Positions 50,435 through 59,706 of a stretch of 64,000 nucleotides of DNA are shown piece after piece (positions within the stretch are counted from its first letter, which is position 1; each line of letters starts with the position of its first letter). The stretch is taken from NCBI GenBank assembly GCA_934402395.1, contig CAKRTQ010000012.1, positions 1-64,000 on the forward strand, written 5' to 3'. This DNA comes from an uncultured Eubacteriales bacterium (GTDB taxonomy: Bacteria; Bacillota; Clostridia; Oscillospirales; CAG-272). The position numbers were made by a program, and so were the translations under genes. Under the pieces are notes generated by a model. That model was not told the origin of the DNA, made no database searches, and saw only the letters and a list, made by a program, of their open reading frames with translations.

Positions 50435-51892
50435 ATGAAAGCAACAAAAAATATGACGGTCTGCCGCGTGTTTGCGGTCGTATTTGCCGTAGTCATGCTG
50501 CTTCCGCTTATTTCCGCCTGCGGAAAGGGCAATGATGATGTGCCGGAGACCACGGCGGTGCCGTCCGTAAGCGGAACGACCGGTGAGGAGACCCGGTTCG
50601 GTACTCTCCCCGAGGGGCTCGATCTCGGCAAGGCAAGCGTGAGCATCCTCTATTGGAGCGATGTCAACAATCCGGAGTTTGAGGTCGAGGAGACCGACCG
50701 TATAACAAGCGCCATACACGCCAAGGACAGCCGTATTCAGGATATGCTCAATGTCAGCATAAACTGGGTGGGCGAGCCCGGCAGCAAGGCTAAGCTTGAA
50801 GGGTTCAAAAAGCGTGTCGAAGCCGGACTGAGTGTCAACGAGACCGAGATAATTGCCGCGCACAGCATGGTGATGGGCGCGCTTGCGTCGTCCGGATATA
50901 TGCAGGACCTGCTTTCCACGCGTTATCTCAATTTCAGCAATCCGTGGTGGCCGCGTGATCTCATTGACTTTTCCACTATAGGCGGCAAGCTCTATTTTGC
51001 GTCGGGCGACATTTCCAACAACACTCTGCTCGGTATGCAGGGAATGTTCTTCAACAAGGGCATGGTCACAGCCGATCTTTACAGCGTTGTAGATTCGGGC
51101 AAGTGGACGGTAGACCGTATGATCGCGGAGACGAAGGGCATCTACCGTGATGTCAATTCAAACGGCAAGGATGCCGAGGACATTTACGGATATGTGACCT
51201 ATTCCGGAATGGTTAATCCGCTGTTTGTCGGCATGGGCGTTCGCTTTACCGATAAATCCGAGGACGGCGCGCTGAAGATATCTGATACATATATCTCCGA
51301 AAAAACGCAGGGACTGCTTGAAAAAGTGAACAACTGTCTCTTTACCGATACAGATTGGTTCTATTCGGGCGGATTTGACGCATCGGCAAAGGTGTTTGTT
51401 GACGGCAGATCGGCATTTTACATGGCGTCTGTCAGACTTACGATAAACAAGCTCACCGATTCGAGCATCACCTACGGAGTGCTTCCCGCTCCCAAGTACA
51501 ATGAGGACCAGGAGGGCTATCACACCCTCATGGCAAACACCTACACGATGTACGGTATCACAAAGAATATCACCGACACCGACAACGCAAGTGCCGTTAT
51601 CGAGGCATTGGCGCAGGAGGGATACCGCACTGTTACCCCGGAGGTGTTTGAGGTCGCGCTCAAGGCGAGATATTCCGATAAGCCCGCCGATGCGGTCATG
51701 TTCGATATTCTCCGCAACAGTACGGTGTTTGAGATGGGACTTGTATTCAGCGATCAGCTTGACGGCATCCCCAGCAAGGCGCTCTTTACACTTGTAAACA
51801 ACAAAAACTCCGACTGGATGTCATACATGGCAAAGAAAAAATCGTCGCTTGAAAGCAGCCTCAAAAAGCTCAATGAGGTCTTCGGCGACTGA
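50435..51892 (+). CDS. Extracellular solute-binding lipoprotein 1
   Basis: The 485-residue protein starts MKATKNMTVCRVFAVVFAVV and has a lipobox (LISAC) with Cys28 or so, so it is anchored in the outer leaflet of the membrane. The body resembles bacterial family-1 type ABC substrate-binding proteins (PWWPRDLIDFSTIGGKLYFA, FFNKGMV, KWTVDRMIAETKGI). A proline/threonine-rich linker follows the Cys. It is clearly paralogous to the protein at 57034. No permease genes are near, which is unusual. Confidence 0.85.
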   Translation: MKATKNMTVCRVFAVVFAVVMLLPLISACGKGNDDVPETTAVPSVSGTTGEETRFGTLPEGLDLGKASVSILYWSDVNNPEFEVEETDRITSAIHAKDSRIQDMLNVSINWVGEPGSKAKLEGFKKRVEAGLSVNETEIIAAHSMVMGALASSGYMQDLLSTRYLNFSNPWWPRDLIDFSTIGGKLYFASGDISNNTLLGMQGMFFNKGMVTADLYSVVDSGKWTVDRMIAETKGIYRDVNSNGKDAEDIYGYVTYSGMVNPLFVGMGVRFTDKSEDGALKISDTYISEKTQGLLEKVNNCLFTDTDWFYSGGFDASAKVFVDGRSAFYMASVRLTINKLTDSSITYGVLPAPKYNEDQEGYHTLMANTYTMYGITKNITDTDNASAVIEALAQEGYRTVTPEVFEVALKARYSDKPADAVMFDILRNSTVFEMGLVFSDQLDGIPSKALFTLVNNKNSDWMSYMAKKKSSLESSLKKLNEVFGD

Positions 51893-51923
51893 ATAAACAA
51901 AAATCGGAAAGGAATTTTCTATC

Positions 51924-53357
51924 ATGAAAGCAAAAAAAATTTTATCACTGATGACAGTTGCGGCTATGCTTACCGCACTCATGCTTACAGCCGTTCCCTC
52001 CGCTTTTGCCGATGCATCGGTATGGAACGGCGTTTCCGGCACCTCGATAGCTGCGGGCTCGGGTACATCCGAGGATCCGTATATAATCCGTGATCCCGCA
52101 GAGCTTGATTTTATTGCCGCATCGACCGTCGGCGGCGAAAAGTTTGAGGGCAAGTACTTCCGCCTTGACATTGATGTTGACTGGGGCGGACGAGAGTGGA
52201 CTCCCATAGGCACCAAGGCGGCTCCGTTCGGCGGTGTTTTTGACGGCAACGGAAAGACTGTCTGCAACTTTACCTGTTCGGACAGCGTTGCGGGGCTTTT
52301 CGGCTATGCCACGGGTGCCGAAATAAAGAACCTCAAGGTCGACTATGCCACATTCACTACCGATACGCGCTATGCCGGCGCTTTTGTGGGGCTTCTGCGT
52401 GAGTGCCGCGTATCATCCTGCGTTGCCGGTGAAAATGTTGTCGTCACCACCGAGACTATGATGTCAAATACCGCGCAGATGGGCGGTATTTTCGGACTTG
52501 TCAACAACGGCACTGTCGAGGCGTGCGCATTCTACGGTAAAGTGGTGGCGCTCAATGTTTCCGGAACATCATTTGTCGGCGGTATCGCCGGTGTCGTGGG
52601 CAACGAAAGTACCCTCAAAAACTGCATAAACTACGGGGAGGTCTCTTCTCCCAATGCAAACGTTACGGCCGATGCAAGTGCTTTTGTCGGCGGGATAGTC
52701 GGCGGTCTCGGTTCCAGCAGCAAGACGGGAACGCTTGAGGGCTGCATCAATATGGGCAGCGTTTCATGTGTTGAATTTGCCGGCGGCGTTATCGGAAGAT
52801 TCCATGTGGCAAAAAGCATCATGAATAACTGTGCCAACCTCGGCGCCGTTAGGGGCGGCGAGGGCAAGACGGGCAATATCGTCGGTCAGGCAAACAAGGA
52901 ATTTGTCGCGGCGGGAAATATGGGTCTTGCGGATGCGCTTTGCGCCGCTGCAGCCGAGGGCGTCAGCACCCCGGATGGAGCATGGAGAGTCGCTTCCGAG
53001 GCTGAGATAAAGGCATCGGATGCATATATGGCTGCCGAGTCGGCAATACTGGCACTCCCTGCGTTTTCGGTTATAGTTCCTTCGGCTCCCGTCACAGAAC
53101 CGGTCACCGAGCCTGTTACCGAACCCGCGACATCACCGACGACCGAACCGGAGACTAAGCCGGAGACTAAGCCGGAAACTAAACCCGAAACAAAGCCCGA
53201 GACTAAACCCGAAACAAAGCCTGCGGCAACGAGTGCGGCTCCGTCTGTTACTGAACCTGCCGGTAAGACCGGCTGCGGAAGCTCGGTCGCAGCAGGTGTG
53301 GCGGTCGTCGCTGCAATATGCGGTTCGTCACTTGTGATGCGACGCAAAAAAGACTGA
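51924..53357 (+). CDS. Secreted GLUG-like surface protein with C-terminal membrane anchor
   Basis: The 477-residue protein has a signal peptide (to PSAFA, about 30). Next come repeats of a beta-helix GLUG type (for example LDIDVDWGGREWTPIG, FDGNGKTVCNF, VAGLFGYATGAEIKNL, GGIAGVVGNESTLKNCIN). A Thr/Pro/Glu-rich stalk follows, with six or so ETKP units (about 390-430). It ends in one membrane helix plus RRKKD. The layout fits a cell-surface adhesin or binding protein. It lies between the solute-binding lipoprotein and the MBL lipoprotein on the same strand. Confidence 0.8.
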   Translation: MKAKKILSLMTVAAMLTALMLTAVPSAFADASVWNGVSGTSIAAGSGTSEDPYIIRDPAELDFIAASTVGGEKFEGKYFRLDIDVDWGGREWTPIGTKAAPFGGVFDGNGKTVCNFTCSDSVAGLFGYATGAEIKNLKVDYATFTTDTRYAGAFVGLLRECRVSSCVAGENVVVTTETMMSNTAQMGGIFGLVNNGTVEACAFYGKVVALNVSGTSFVGGIAGVVGNESTLKNCINYGEVSSPNANVTADASAFVGGIVGGLGSSSKTGTLEGCINMGSVSCVEFAGGVIGRFHVAKSIMNNCANLGAVRGGEGKTGNIVGQANKEFVAAGNMGLADALCAAAAEGVSTPDGAWRVASEAEIKASDAYMAAESAILALPAFSVIVPSAPVTEPVTEPVTEPATSPTTEPETKPETKPETKPETKPETKPETKPAATSAAPSVTEPAGKTGCGSSVAAGVAVVAAICGSSLVMRRKKD

Positions 53358-53364
53358 TCGCAGC

Positions 53365-55482
53365 ATGAACAAAAAGAGGATCGTTCCATGCCGCATCGCG
53401 CGGCAAATGATTGCATTTCTTCTTGCACTGCTTTTATTGCCCGGAATGCTTTCCTGCCGTCCGCATGTCAACGGCGGCGGTACTTCGGATGTCACATCGA
53501 CGCCCGATACGCCGCCTGCGGAGTTTGACCTTGAGCTTTCGCAGTACAGGATAATTTATCCCGAAAAGGCGTCATCGGCATGCCGCGGTGCGGCGCGGGA
53601 ACTCAAATCCGCGCTCGAAGCGGTCTGCGGCGGTAGCATCGCAATGGAGGACGACTGGTCGAAGGACGGCACCGTGTCCGATGCGGATGCAAACGAGATA
53701 CTCGTAGGCGCCACAAATCGCCCTCAGTCAGCGGCAGTTGCCGGTGCGTTCGATTCGCAGACGGGATGGAGCGTCCGCATTGAAGGGAAACGTATAGTCG
53801 TTGCCGCTACCGACGATTCGCTGCTTTATTATGCCGTCAGTGCTCTTGCTTCGTCGGTGAGGGCGAACGGTACGGGAATCGCAATGCTTCCGCTCGGGCT
53901 TTCGCTCGCCGAGGACAGCTTTACCGCAATAAAAATAGCTGAGGACGGCGTTCCGAACTATCCTACGGTTTATTCCAGATTCGCCAATCCCGATACCGTT
54001 GCGGCGTTTTCAAGGCTGAAGGCAAAGATCGACTCGCTGCTCGGCAACGAAAAGCAGACCATGCGTACCGATGCGCTTTCAAAGGCGGGCAGCTACAACA
54101 GTGAAACGACCGAGATACTTATCGGCGACACCGGATATACCGAAAGCGGAGAGGGAATGTCACGCTTCGGCGGAGCCGAGTACGGTTTTACCGTGGTCGG
54201 AAACAAGCTTACGGTCGGCGGCAGGACCCCCGTTACCACCGTCATGGCGGTGGAGCGGCTTGCCGAAATGCTTGATTTTGCCGTTGTAAACGAAGCAGAC
54301 GGCAAAAGATCGATCGTCCTGCAATGTCCGGCGGTGGCGCGGTTCTCATGCTATGGCTATCGCACAAATGTTCCCGATGTAACTGGGCTGACGCTTTCCC
54401 GCGCGGTCGATACCGGTGAGGGCGGTCTTATGCTTTGTTATGACGGCGCAACGTCAGATGCATATGCAGCCTACTGCGCGTCGGCTGAGAGTGCGGGATA
54501 CGTGTGTATTGCCGCGAATGTGATAGGGGAAAACAGCTATTCCACATATGAAAAAGAGGGATCGGGAACGCGGCTTTACGTGTCCTGCACATCGGGCACG
54601 CTGAGGATCACTACCGAACCCGACAGCGTGGGGCATTATCTCGGTGATGACGATACGGGCAGCGGCAGTGTCGTTTTTACGCAGATGGCGCTTAGCTATA
54701 CCGCCGACAGCACTAACGGAATGGGATATGTGCTGAAGCTCGGCGACGGCAGCTTTGTCATCTGGGACGGCGGTTTTACAGGAGATGCCGCGCGCCTTTG
54801 CGAATATCTGAAAAAGAATACCGCTCAGGGCGAAAAGCCGCGTGTGCGGCTGTGGATACTTACGCATATGCACATTGATCATATTCAGTGCTTTCAGGAA
54901 TTTGCCGATAAGTTTGCCGGTGAGATAAAGCTTGAAAACGTCATGGCTTCGGTGCCCGAGGCGTATTGCGACCCCGAGGGAGCTTGCCCGGCGTGGGATA
55001 AGGTACAGCGTTCGGTGCGTCTTTTTGGCGGCGCACGCATCGTAAAGCCGATGGAGGGTGACCGCATAAAGCTTCCGGGTGCGTATATTGAAGTGCTCGG
55101 TACCTATTCGCTGGTCGTGGCGCACGGTCTGCGCTCGGAGGCAAGGAATGATACTTCCGTCGTTACCCGCATCATCTGCGCAAACACAGAGATATTGCTG
55201 CCGGGAGACGCGCAGATACCGTTGGGCGAAGCGCTTGTCGCGGAGTATGGCGCGGCACTTGCATCGAAATATGTGCAGGTGGCGCATCACGGTTCGATAA
55301 AATGGCCGACAACGCGCGCTTTTTATGAGGCTGCAAAGCCTGAGTACGTGTTTTTTCCCGGTTCCGCATCGCGGTATGCCGAAAACCGGAAGACCGATAT
55401 CAACACATATCTTATAAACCTCGTCGGTAAAGACCACGTGTATGTTGCCGACGGTGCATACTTCGAGCTTACGCTCGGATAA
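53365..55482 (+). CDS. Lipoprotein with ComEC-like metallo-beta-lactamase domain
   Basis: The 705-residue protein has a signal and lipobox (GMLSC). Two similar beta-rich segments follow, each with ADANEILVGATNRP- or TTEILIGDTGYT-like motifs (about 45-180 and 190-320), recalling glycosidase domain-2-type repeats. The C-terminal 270 residues form a metallo-beta-lactamase fold: LTHMHIDHI (HxHxDH) near 492 and VAHHGS near 632, the ComEC/Rec2-type MBL. An extracellular MBL hydrolase on a lipoprotein is rare. Substrate may be an extracellular polymer; unknown. It ends in a terminator that overlaps its stop. Confidence 0.75.
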   Translation: MNKKRIVPCRIARQMIAFLLALLLLPGMLSCRPHVNGGGTSDVTSTPDTPPAEFDLELSQYRIIYPEKASSACRGAARELKSALEAVCGGSIAMEDDWSKDGTVSDADANEILVGATNRPQSAAVAGAFDSQTGWSVRIEGKRIVVAATDDSLLYYAVSALASSVRANGTGIAMLPLGLSLAEDSFTAIKIAEDGVPNYPTVYSRFANPDTVAAFSRLKAKIDSLLGNEKQTMRTDALSKAGSYNSETTEILIGDTGYTESGEGMSRFGGAEYGFTVVGNKLTVGGRTPVTTVMAVERLAEMLDFAVVNEADGKRSIVLQCPAVARFSCYGYRTNVPDVTGLTLSRAVDTGEGGLMLCYDGATSDAYAAYCASAESAGYVCIAANVIGENSYSTYEKEGSGTRLYVSCTSGTLRITTEPDSVGHYLGDDDTGSGSVVFTQMALSYTADSTNGMGYVLKLGDGSFVIWDGGFTGDAARLCEYLKKNTAQGEKPRVRLWILTHMHIDHIQCFQEFADKFAGEIKLENVMASVPEAYCDPEGACPAWDKVQRSVRLFGGARIVKPMEGDRIKLPGAYIEVLGTYSLVVAHGLRSEARNDTSVVTRIICANTEILLPGDAQIPLGEALVAEYGAALASKYVQVAHHGSIKWPTTRAFYEAAKPEYVFFPGSASRYAENRKTDINTYLINLVGKDHVYVADGAYFELTLG

Positions 55483-55531
55483 AAACCGGGGCGATAAAAA
55501 CTCATTTTGAGTTTTTATCGCCCCGGTTTTT
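55481..55531. terminator. Bidirectional terminator (ACTCA core)
   Basis: A perfect 24-base-pair palindrome (outer AAAAACCGGGGCGA, inner TAAAAACTCA) with a TTT loop overlaps the stop codon of the MBL lipoprotein and lies between converging genes. Confidence 0.88.
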
Positions 55532-55626
55532 CATTTTGCGCCGTGTTATCAAAGAAAGACGGTCAAAAAATTTTGAATTCCGCTATGGCACGTATTCGGT
55601 CCGCGACCGATTCCGCAGGCTGCGGA

Positions 55627-56958
55627 TCATTTCTTTTTCTTCTGCTTTATCACTTCGTTGCCGTACATATCGTAGACCGGTTCAAACGGCGATACCGCAT
55701 CGGTGCGGTTTGCGACCTGCCCGGCGCCGAGCGGTATCTGACCGCAAAGCAGTGGGTCGTTGGTTTCACGCATCCAGCTCTCAAGCCTTTCCGAAAGCGT
55801 GCGCAGCTCATCGGCGTACTCGGGACGGTGGGCAAGATTCTGTCTCTCCTCCGGGTCGGCTACGAGATCGTAAAGATATACCGGTTCGCGCGGTATATAC
55901 GGCAATTTCGATGTGAGGAAGATATCCTTGGCGGCATGATCTCCGATATTGACGAGCGGACGGCGCAACTCGCCGAAGTGACGTATCAGCTTCATGCGGT
56001 CGGTCCTTATAGCGCGCATCGGGTCATAGGCGGCGTGATATGTCACCTCGGAGAAAATGCAGTCGTGAACGCGGTCGGTCTCACCGCGCATGAGCGGGAG
56101 AAGAGAGACGCCTTCAAGCCAGTCGGGAGCTTCAAGCCCGAGCATTTCGCACAATGTAGGGAACACATCTATGTGCGATACCATGGCATCGGTCGCGCCG
56201 CGCCCTATCGCCGGATGACGTATGAACATGGCTACCCCGGTCCCGGCATCGCGCAGGGTGCATTTCATATCCGGAAATGATATGCCGTGATCGGTGGTGA
56301 AAAGCACCACGGTGTCGTCGCGCAGCCCCTGCGCATCTATTTCATCAAGCACTGCGCCCACGCATTTGTCGGCGTTGCGCAGGCTTGTGAGATAGCCGGC
56401 AAAATCGTGGCGGGTCTCCTTTGTGTTCACTATCGGCGAGGGAGTGGCTATGAAGTCTTCTTCGATATCTGTCGCCTCCGGATATGCGAGATGTGTGGCT
56501 GACATTCCGAAGGAAAGGAAAAAGGGCTTGCCGCCGCGTCGGTCGCTGCGCAGGAAGTCAAGCGCATGTTCAAGCGCGCGGGCATCGCGTACCCGCGTGT
56601 CGTGCTCAAATGAGGAATACCTTTCATCATAACCGAGCATTGCGGGGTCCTTTGCCTCATGCTGAACACCTGCAAGCACGGTGTAATAGCCGTTTTTGTG
56701 CAGAAAATTAGAAAGATGCCGGCTGAAATCGTTTGTTACAAAGCCGCGGTGAGAAAGCCCGTACATTCCGGAGCAGTGAGGGTACATCCCCGTCAGCAAT
56801 GCCGTGCGGCTCGGCGAGCAGATGGGCGCTGCGCTGTGCGCCTGATGAAACATAAAGCTTTCCCGTGCCAGCCGCATAAGGTTCGGGTTGTCGGCGACAA
56901 TGCCGTAGGGCTGAATGTACCGCCCGCTGTCGTGTGTGTGTATGTATACAAAATTCAT
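55627..56958 (-). CDS. Sulfatase
   Basis: The 443-residue protein has the sulfatase signature CSPSRTALLTG at 47-57, whose Cys47 is converted to formylglycine in active enzymes, plus metal sites (HTHDSGRY and FTTDHGISF). The pattern is of N-sulfoglucosamine sulfohydrolase-like enzymes. There is no signal peptide, so it acts in the cytoplasm on imported fragments, or is secreted otherwise. An anaerobic maturase is not in this window. It converges with the MBL lipoprotein operon and follows the second solute-binding protein gene (75 bases between). Confidence 0.93.
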   Translation of the reverse strand: MNFVYIHTHDSGRYIQPYGIVADNPNLMRLARESFMFHQAHSAAPICSPSRTALLTGMYPHCSGMYGLSHRGFVTNDFSRHLSNFLHKNGYYTVLAGVQHEAKDPAMLGYDERYSSFEHDTRVRDARALEHALDFLRSDRRGGKPFFLSFGMSATHLAYPEATDIEEDFIATPSPIVNTKETRHDFAGYLTSLRNADKCVGAVLDEIDAQGLRDDTVVLFTTDHGISFPDMKCTLRDAGTGVAMFIRHPAIGRGATDAMVSHIDVFPTLCEMLGLEAPDWLEGVSLLPLMRGETDRVHDCIFSEVTYHAAYDPMRAIRTDRMKLIRHFGELRRPLVNIGDHAAKDIFLTSKLPYIPREPVYLYDLVADPEERQNLAHRPEYADELRTLSERLESWMRETNDPLLCGQIPLGAGQVANRTDAVSPFEPVYDMYGNEVIKQKKKK

Positions 56959-57033
56959 TTTGTGTGTTCCTTCTTATAAAAAATACGTGCGGCGGAGTGT
57001 CATGACACCCCGTCGCACGGTTGCAATGTCTGT

Positions 57034-58509
57034 TTATTTGCCGAATGCCGCCATCATTTCGTCAAGTTTTGTATTGATGGTATCGCGGCTGGCGTTGAAT
57101 GTACGTGAGAAGTTGGGGTTGTTCTTGCATATGCAGTTGCGGAAGATCGAATATGTAAGATTGCCGAGCGCGTCACTGTATATTCTGCCAAGGTCAAAGC
57201 TGACGCCGGCACGTGCCATATCGAATGTTTTTGCGGCTGTGGGGTCGGTGGTGTAACGGGTCTTCATCGTGACCTCAAACAGGATCGGCGTGATGATGCG
57301 GTAACCCTCTGAGGAGAGGCATTCGAGAGTCATGGCAGCTTCCGTGGGGTGCTGAGCGGCAGCGGATACGGCGTAGAAGGTGCAGGGGAAGCCGAGGCAG
57401 GTCGAGTAGCCGTCCTGATCGACGGTGTATTTCGGTATCGGAGCAATGCCGTAGCTGAAGGCGGCGTCTCCGAGGTCACGGCTGGCATATCTTGCACGGC
57501 TCATGAGGAACATTACTCTGCCTTCCTGGAAGGTCCTGTTGCAGGCTGCGCCGAGGAGGCTTATCGGGTCGGCGAGATACGCGGCTATAAGTGTTACAAC
57601 ATTCTGTGTGCGCTCACTGCCGAATTTTTCCGAGATAATTGGAGTACCGTCGGAGTCACGGTCTATCGTGCGTAGTCCCGCGCCGTAGAAGAAGGGGTCG
57701 GTGTGCATCGTGTTGGCAGTAAAGCCGTATATGGGCGTTTCGGTGCCCTGAAGTCCGTCGACCTTGTGCGACATTTCGATCATTTTTTCGTATGTCCACG
57801 TGTCCTTGTCAACGCATTCATAAGGATCGCCCGCATTGTACTGAGTCATTAAGTCTTTGTTGAAGTACATAACATACATCATGTAGAGCAGGTTGGTCGA
57901 AAGATCGCCCGTGGCAAAGAAAAGCTTGTTGTTGATCGTGGCTTCACTGATCAGCTTCTGCGGCCACCAGGGAGCGGTGAAATCAAGCGAATCGTGATCG
58001 AGCAGGTTGGCGCAGAAGCCGTTTGTGGCGGCGGTTGCCATTGCCATGGTGTAACCCGCATATATATCATAGGGATTGCCCGAATCGAAGGCGGTGCGGA
58101 TTTTGTTTATGTATCCTGCGCGGTTTTTGGCGTTGCCGGGCGTGCCGGTGTATTCTATCTCAACGCCGAGACGGGATGTTACCTTGGCGTTGCGGCGGTT
58201 TATTGCCGCCTCAACGATACCGCCCGTGCCTTCTTCGACAAAGAATTCGGGGTTCTCAACATCGGACCAATAGAGCATTCCGAGCTTTACGCCGAGGCTC
58301 GCCGCCTCGGGCAGAGAATCTTTAAGATAACCATCGGAATCGTATTTTCCGGCATCGGGATCAACGGTTGTGACAGGAGTGCCGGTCGTGCCCGGCTTGT
58401 CGGGATTATCGGGAGTGCTGCAGGCGACTGTCATACACATGAGCGAGGCGATAACCAGAACAAGTGCTGTAATTGACAGTAAAAATTGTGCGGTCGAGCG
58501 TTTTTTCAT
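57034..58509 (-). CDS. Extracellular solute-binding lipoprotein 2
   Basis: Start ATG 58509 after AAAGGTAACG (491 residues). Signal peptide and lipobox (MTVAC) give a membrane-anchored lipoprotein with a Pro/Thr-rich linker. It is a clear paralogue of the protein at 50435: both have LYWSDVxNPEF, PWWPxxLI, a KLxFATGDLS block, WTxxxMI, and the same C-terminal helix. It heads a minus-strand operon with the sulfatase, suggesting uptake of sulfated glycan pieces, though no permease is seen. Confidence 0.85.
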   Translation of the reverse strand: MKKRSTAQFLLSITALVLVIASLMCMTVACSTPDNPDKPGTTGTPVTTVDPDAGKYDSDGYLKDSLPEAASLGVKLGMLYWSDVENPEFFVEEGTGGIVEAAINRRNAKVTSRLGVEIEYTGTPGNAKNRAGYINKIRTAFDSGNPYDIYAGYTMAMATAATNGFCANLLDHDSLDFTAPWWPQKLISEATINNKLFFATGDLSTNLLYMMYVMYFNKDLMTQYNAGDPYECVDKDTWTYEKMIEMSHKVDGLQGTETPIYGFTANTMHTDPFFYGAGLRTIDRDSDGTPIISEKFGSERTQNVVTLIAAYLADPISLLGAACNRTFQEGRVMFLMSRARYASRDLGDAAFSYGIAPIPKYTVDQDGYSTCLGFPCTFYAVSAAAQHPTEAAMTLECLSSEGYRIITPILFEVTMKTRYTTDPTAAKTFDMARAGVSFDLGRIYSDALGNLTYSIFRNCICKNNPNFSRTFNASRDTINTKLDEMMAAFGK

Positions 58510-58536
58510 GCTATCGTTACCTTTCTTTTTTTGCTT

Positions 58537-58634
58537 GCGCCGCATCGCGGCGCTGCCTTTTATGTTCTTATTTTATCATTTCGGCACACCGGTGTAAATA
58601 AGAATAATATTATTTTTATAAGAATCTTATTACG
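58537..58634 (-). promoter_or_regulatory. Leader hairpin, promoter and upstream element of lipoprotein 2
   Basis: On the minus strand TTACAC (58597-58592) and TAAAAT are 16 bases apart. A 7-base-pair GC hairpin with triloop (58537-58553, GCGCCGC/GCGGCGC) stands in the leader. Directly upstream of the -35 is TTATTTTTATA followed by AAGAATCTTATTACG (58610-58634), repeated near the start of the divergent gene. Confidence 0.6.
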
Positions 58635-58736
58635 TTTTCCGTGCGGATACACTTTGTCGGCGGCTGATACATGTCATATTCGGCTGCACAAAGTGCTTTT
58701 GTGCGAAAAAAACGGCTTTTTAAGTGATAAATATAC

Positions 58737-58842
58737 TTGACGCCGGGTATTTTTGCTGTTATAATATAAAAATGATGCGAGGATCCGCGAAAATGAGCGG
58801 AAATAAAACGTCGCAATCTTATTTTTATATAAATATCTTACG
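58737..58842 (+). promoter_or_regulatory. Promoter of the SGNH hydrolase gene with shared AT-rich element
   Basis: TTGACG (58737-58742), 17 bases, TATAAT (58760-58765). In the leader, TTATTTTTATA and AATATCTTACG (58819-58842) repeat the element found upstream of lipoprotein 2. Both divergent genes may thus answer to one regulator. Confidence 0.75.
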
Positions 58843-58896
58843 AAATAAGTTGCGTTTTCTTATAAAAACGCAGCGTCTGAAAGGTGGAAAAACATC

Positions 58897-59559
58897 ATGT
58901 CTGTACTTGACGGAAAAACACTGGTCGCGCTCGGCGGTTCGCTTATTCACGGCAACAAGCTGGGCCCCGACGCAACATGGGTCGCGCTCCTTGCGGAGCG
59001 TCACGGAATGAAAGCCTACAACTACGGTATCAACGGCAACCCCGTGGCTTTTTCGACCGAGGAGCCTACGCACAAGCACCCGCCGATGTGCGTGCGCTAT
59101 GCCGATATGGCTGACGGCGCCGATTATGTGGTCCTGCTTGGCGGAGCGAACGACAAGCGCCTTCATGTGCCGCTCGGAGACGAGGCGCTCCGCTGCGACC
59201 GTTCATACCGCGATACTACCACATTCTACGGCGCGCTCAACACTCTTATCGCCGGGCTTACCGAAAAATATCCTAAGGCAAAGATCCTGCTTATGACCAA
59301 CTATAATCGCTGGCCGAGCAAAAACCGTTTCGGGCTTACCGACATAGACTATGTTGACGCAATGCTTGAGGTCGCGGCAATGTGGTCGCTGCCCTGCTTT
59401 GACAATTACCGCGCAAGCGGCATATCATTCCAGAATCCCGCTCAGCTTCCGTGGATAGACGAGGGGATCGAACTCGGCATCGGCGCCAACCACCATTTCT
59501 CGCACGAGGCATATGAGTGGCTGACAAATAAATACGAAAAACTGCTCGAAGCTCTTTAA
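58897..59559 (+). CDS. SGNH/GDSL-type hydrolase
   Basis: The 220-residue protein starts after AAAGGTGG. Block I has GGS (Ser15 in ALGGSLIHG) in place of GDS; glycine and asparagine oxyanion residues lie in NYGINGN and GGANDKR; the C-terminal HHFSHEAYEWL supplies the histidine, but the usual Asp three residues before it is not visible. No signal peptide. Such enzymes remove acetyl or other acyl groups, often from carbohydrates. Its location between lipoprotein 2 and the glycerophosphodiesterase suggests glycan use. Confidence 0.85.
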   Translation: MSVLDGKTLVALGGSLIHGNKLGPDATWVALLAERHGMKAYNYGINGNPVAFSTEEPTHKHPPMCVRYADMADGADYVVLLGGANDKRLHVPLGDEALRCDRSYRDTTTFYGALNTLIAGLTEKYPKAKILLMTNYNRWPSKNRFGLTDIDYVDAMLEVAAMWSLPCFDNYRASGISFQNPAQLPWIDEGIELGIGANHHFSHEAYEWLTNKYEKLLEAL

Positions 59560-59567
59560 GATCCGGT

Positions 59568-59604
59568 GGACTGCCGCGCGTCATCGCGGCAGTCCTGTTT
59601 TTTA
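59568..59604 (+). terminator. Terminator of the SGNH gene
   Basis: GGACTGCCGCG, loop CGTCAT, CGCGGCAGTCC, then TGTTTTTTA: an 11-base-pair perfect stem with T tract. Confidence 0.92.
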
Positions 59605-59663
59605 TAGTGGTCTTAATTATAAAAGAGACCGGGCGGCATCAAAGACGCCGTTGGCGGTCAGTG

Positions 59664-59705
59664 TTTCGGGCTGCCGGAAGCACAGTGCTTCCGGCAGCCC
59701 GAAAA
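59664..59705. repeat. Palindrome between converging genes
   Basis: TTTCGGGCTGCCGGAAGC pairs perfectly with GCTTCCGGCAGCCCGAAA around ACAGT. It has little T tract on either strand, so it is a weak terminator or a structural element; it lies two bases before the stop of the phosphodiesterase gene. Confidence 0.6.
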
Positions 59706-59706
59706 A

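Noticed and set aside
53150..53225. Tandem DNA repeat as a mobile or regulatory element
   Set aside because: It encodes the repeated ETKP stalk of the surface protein; length variation in such linkers is common and explains it.
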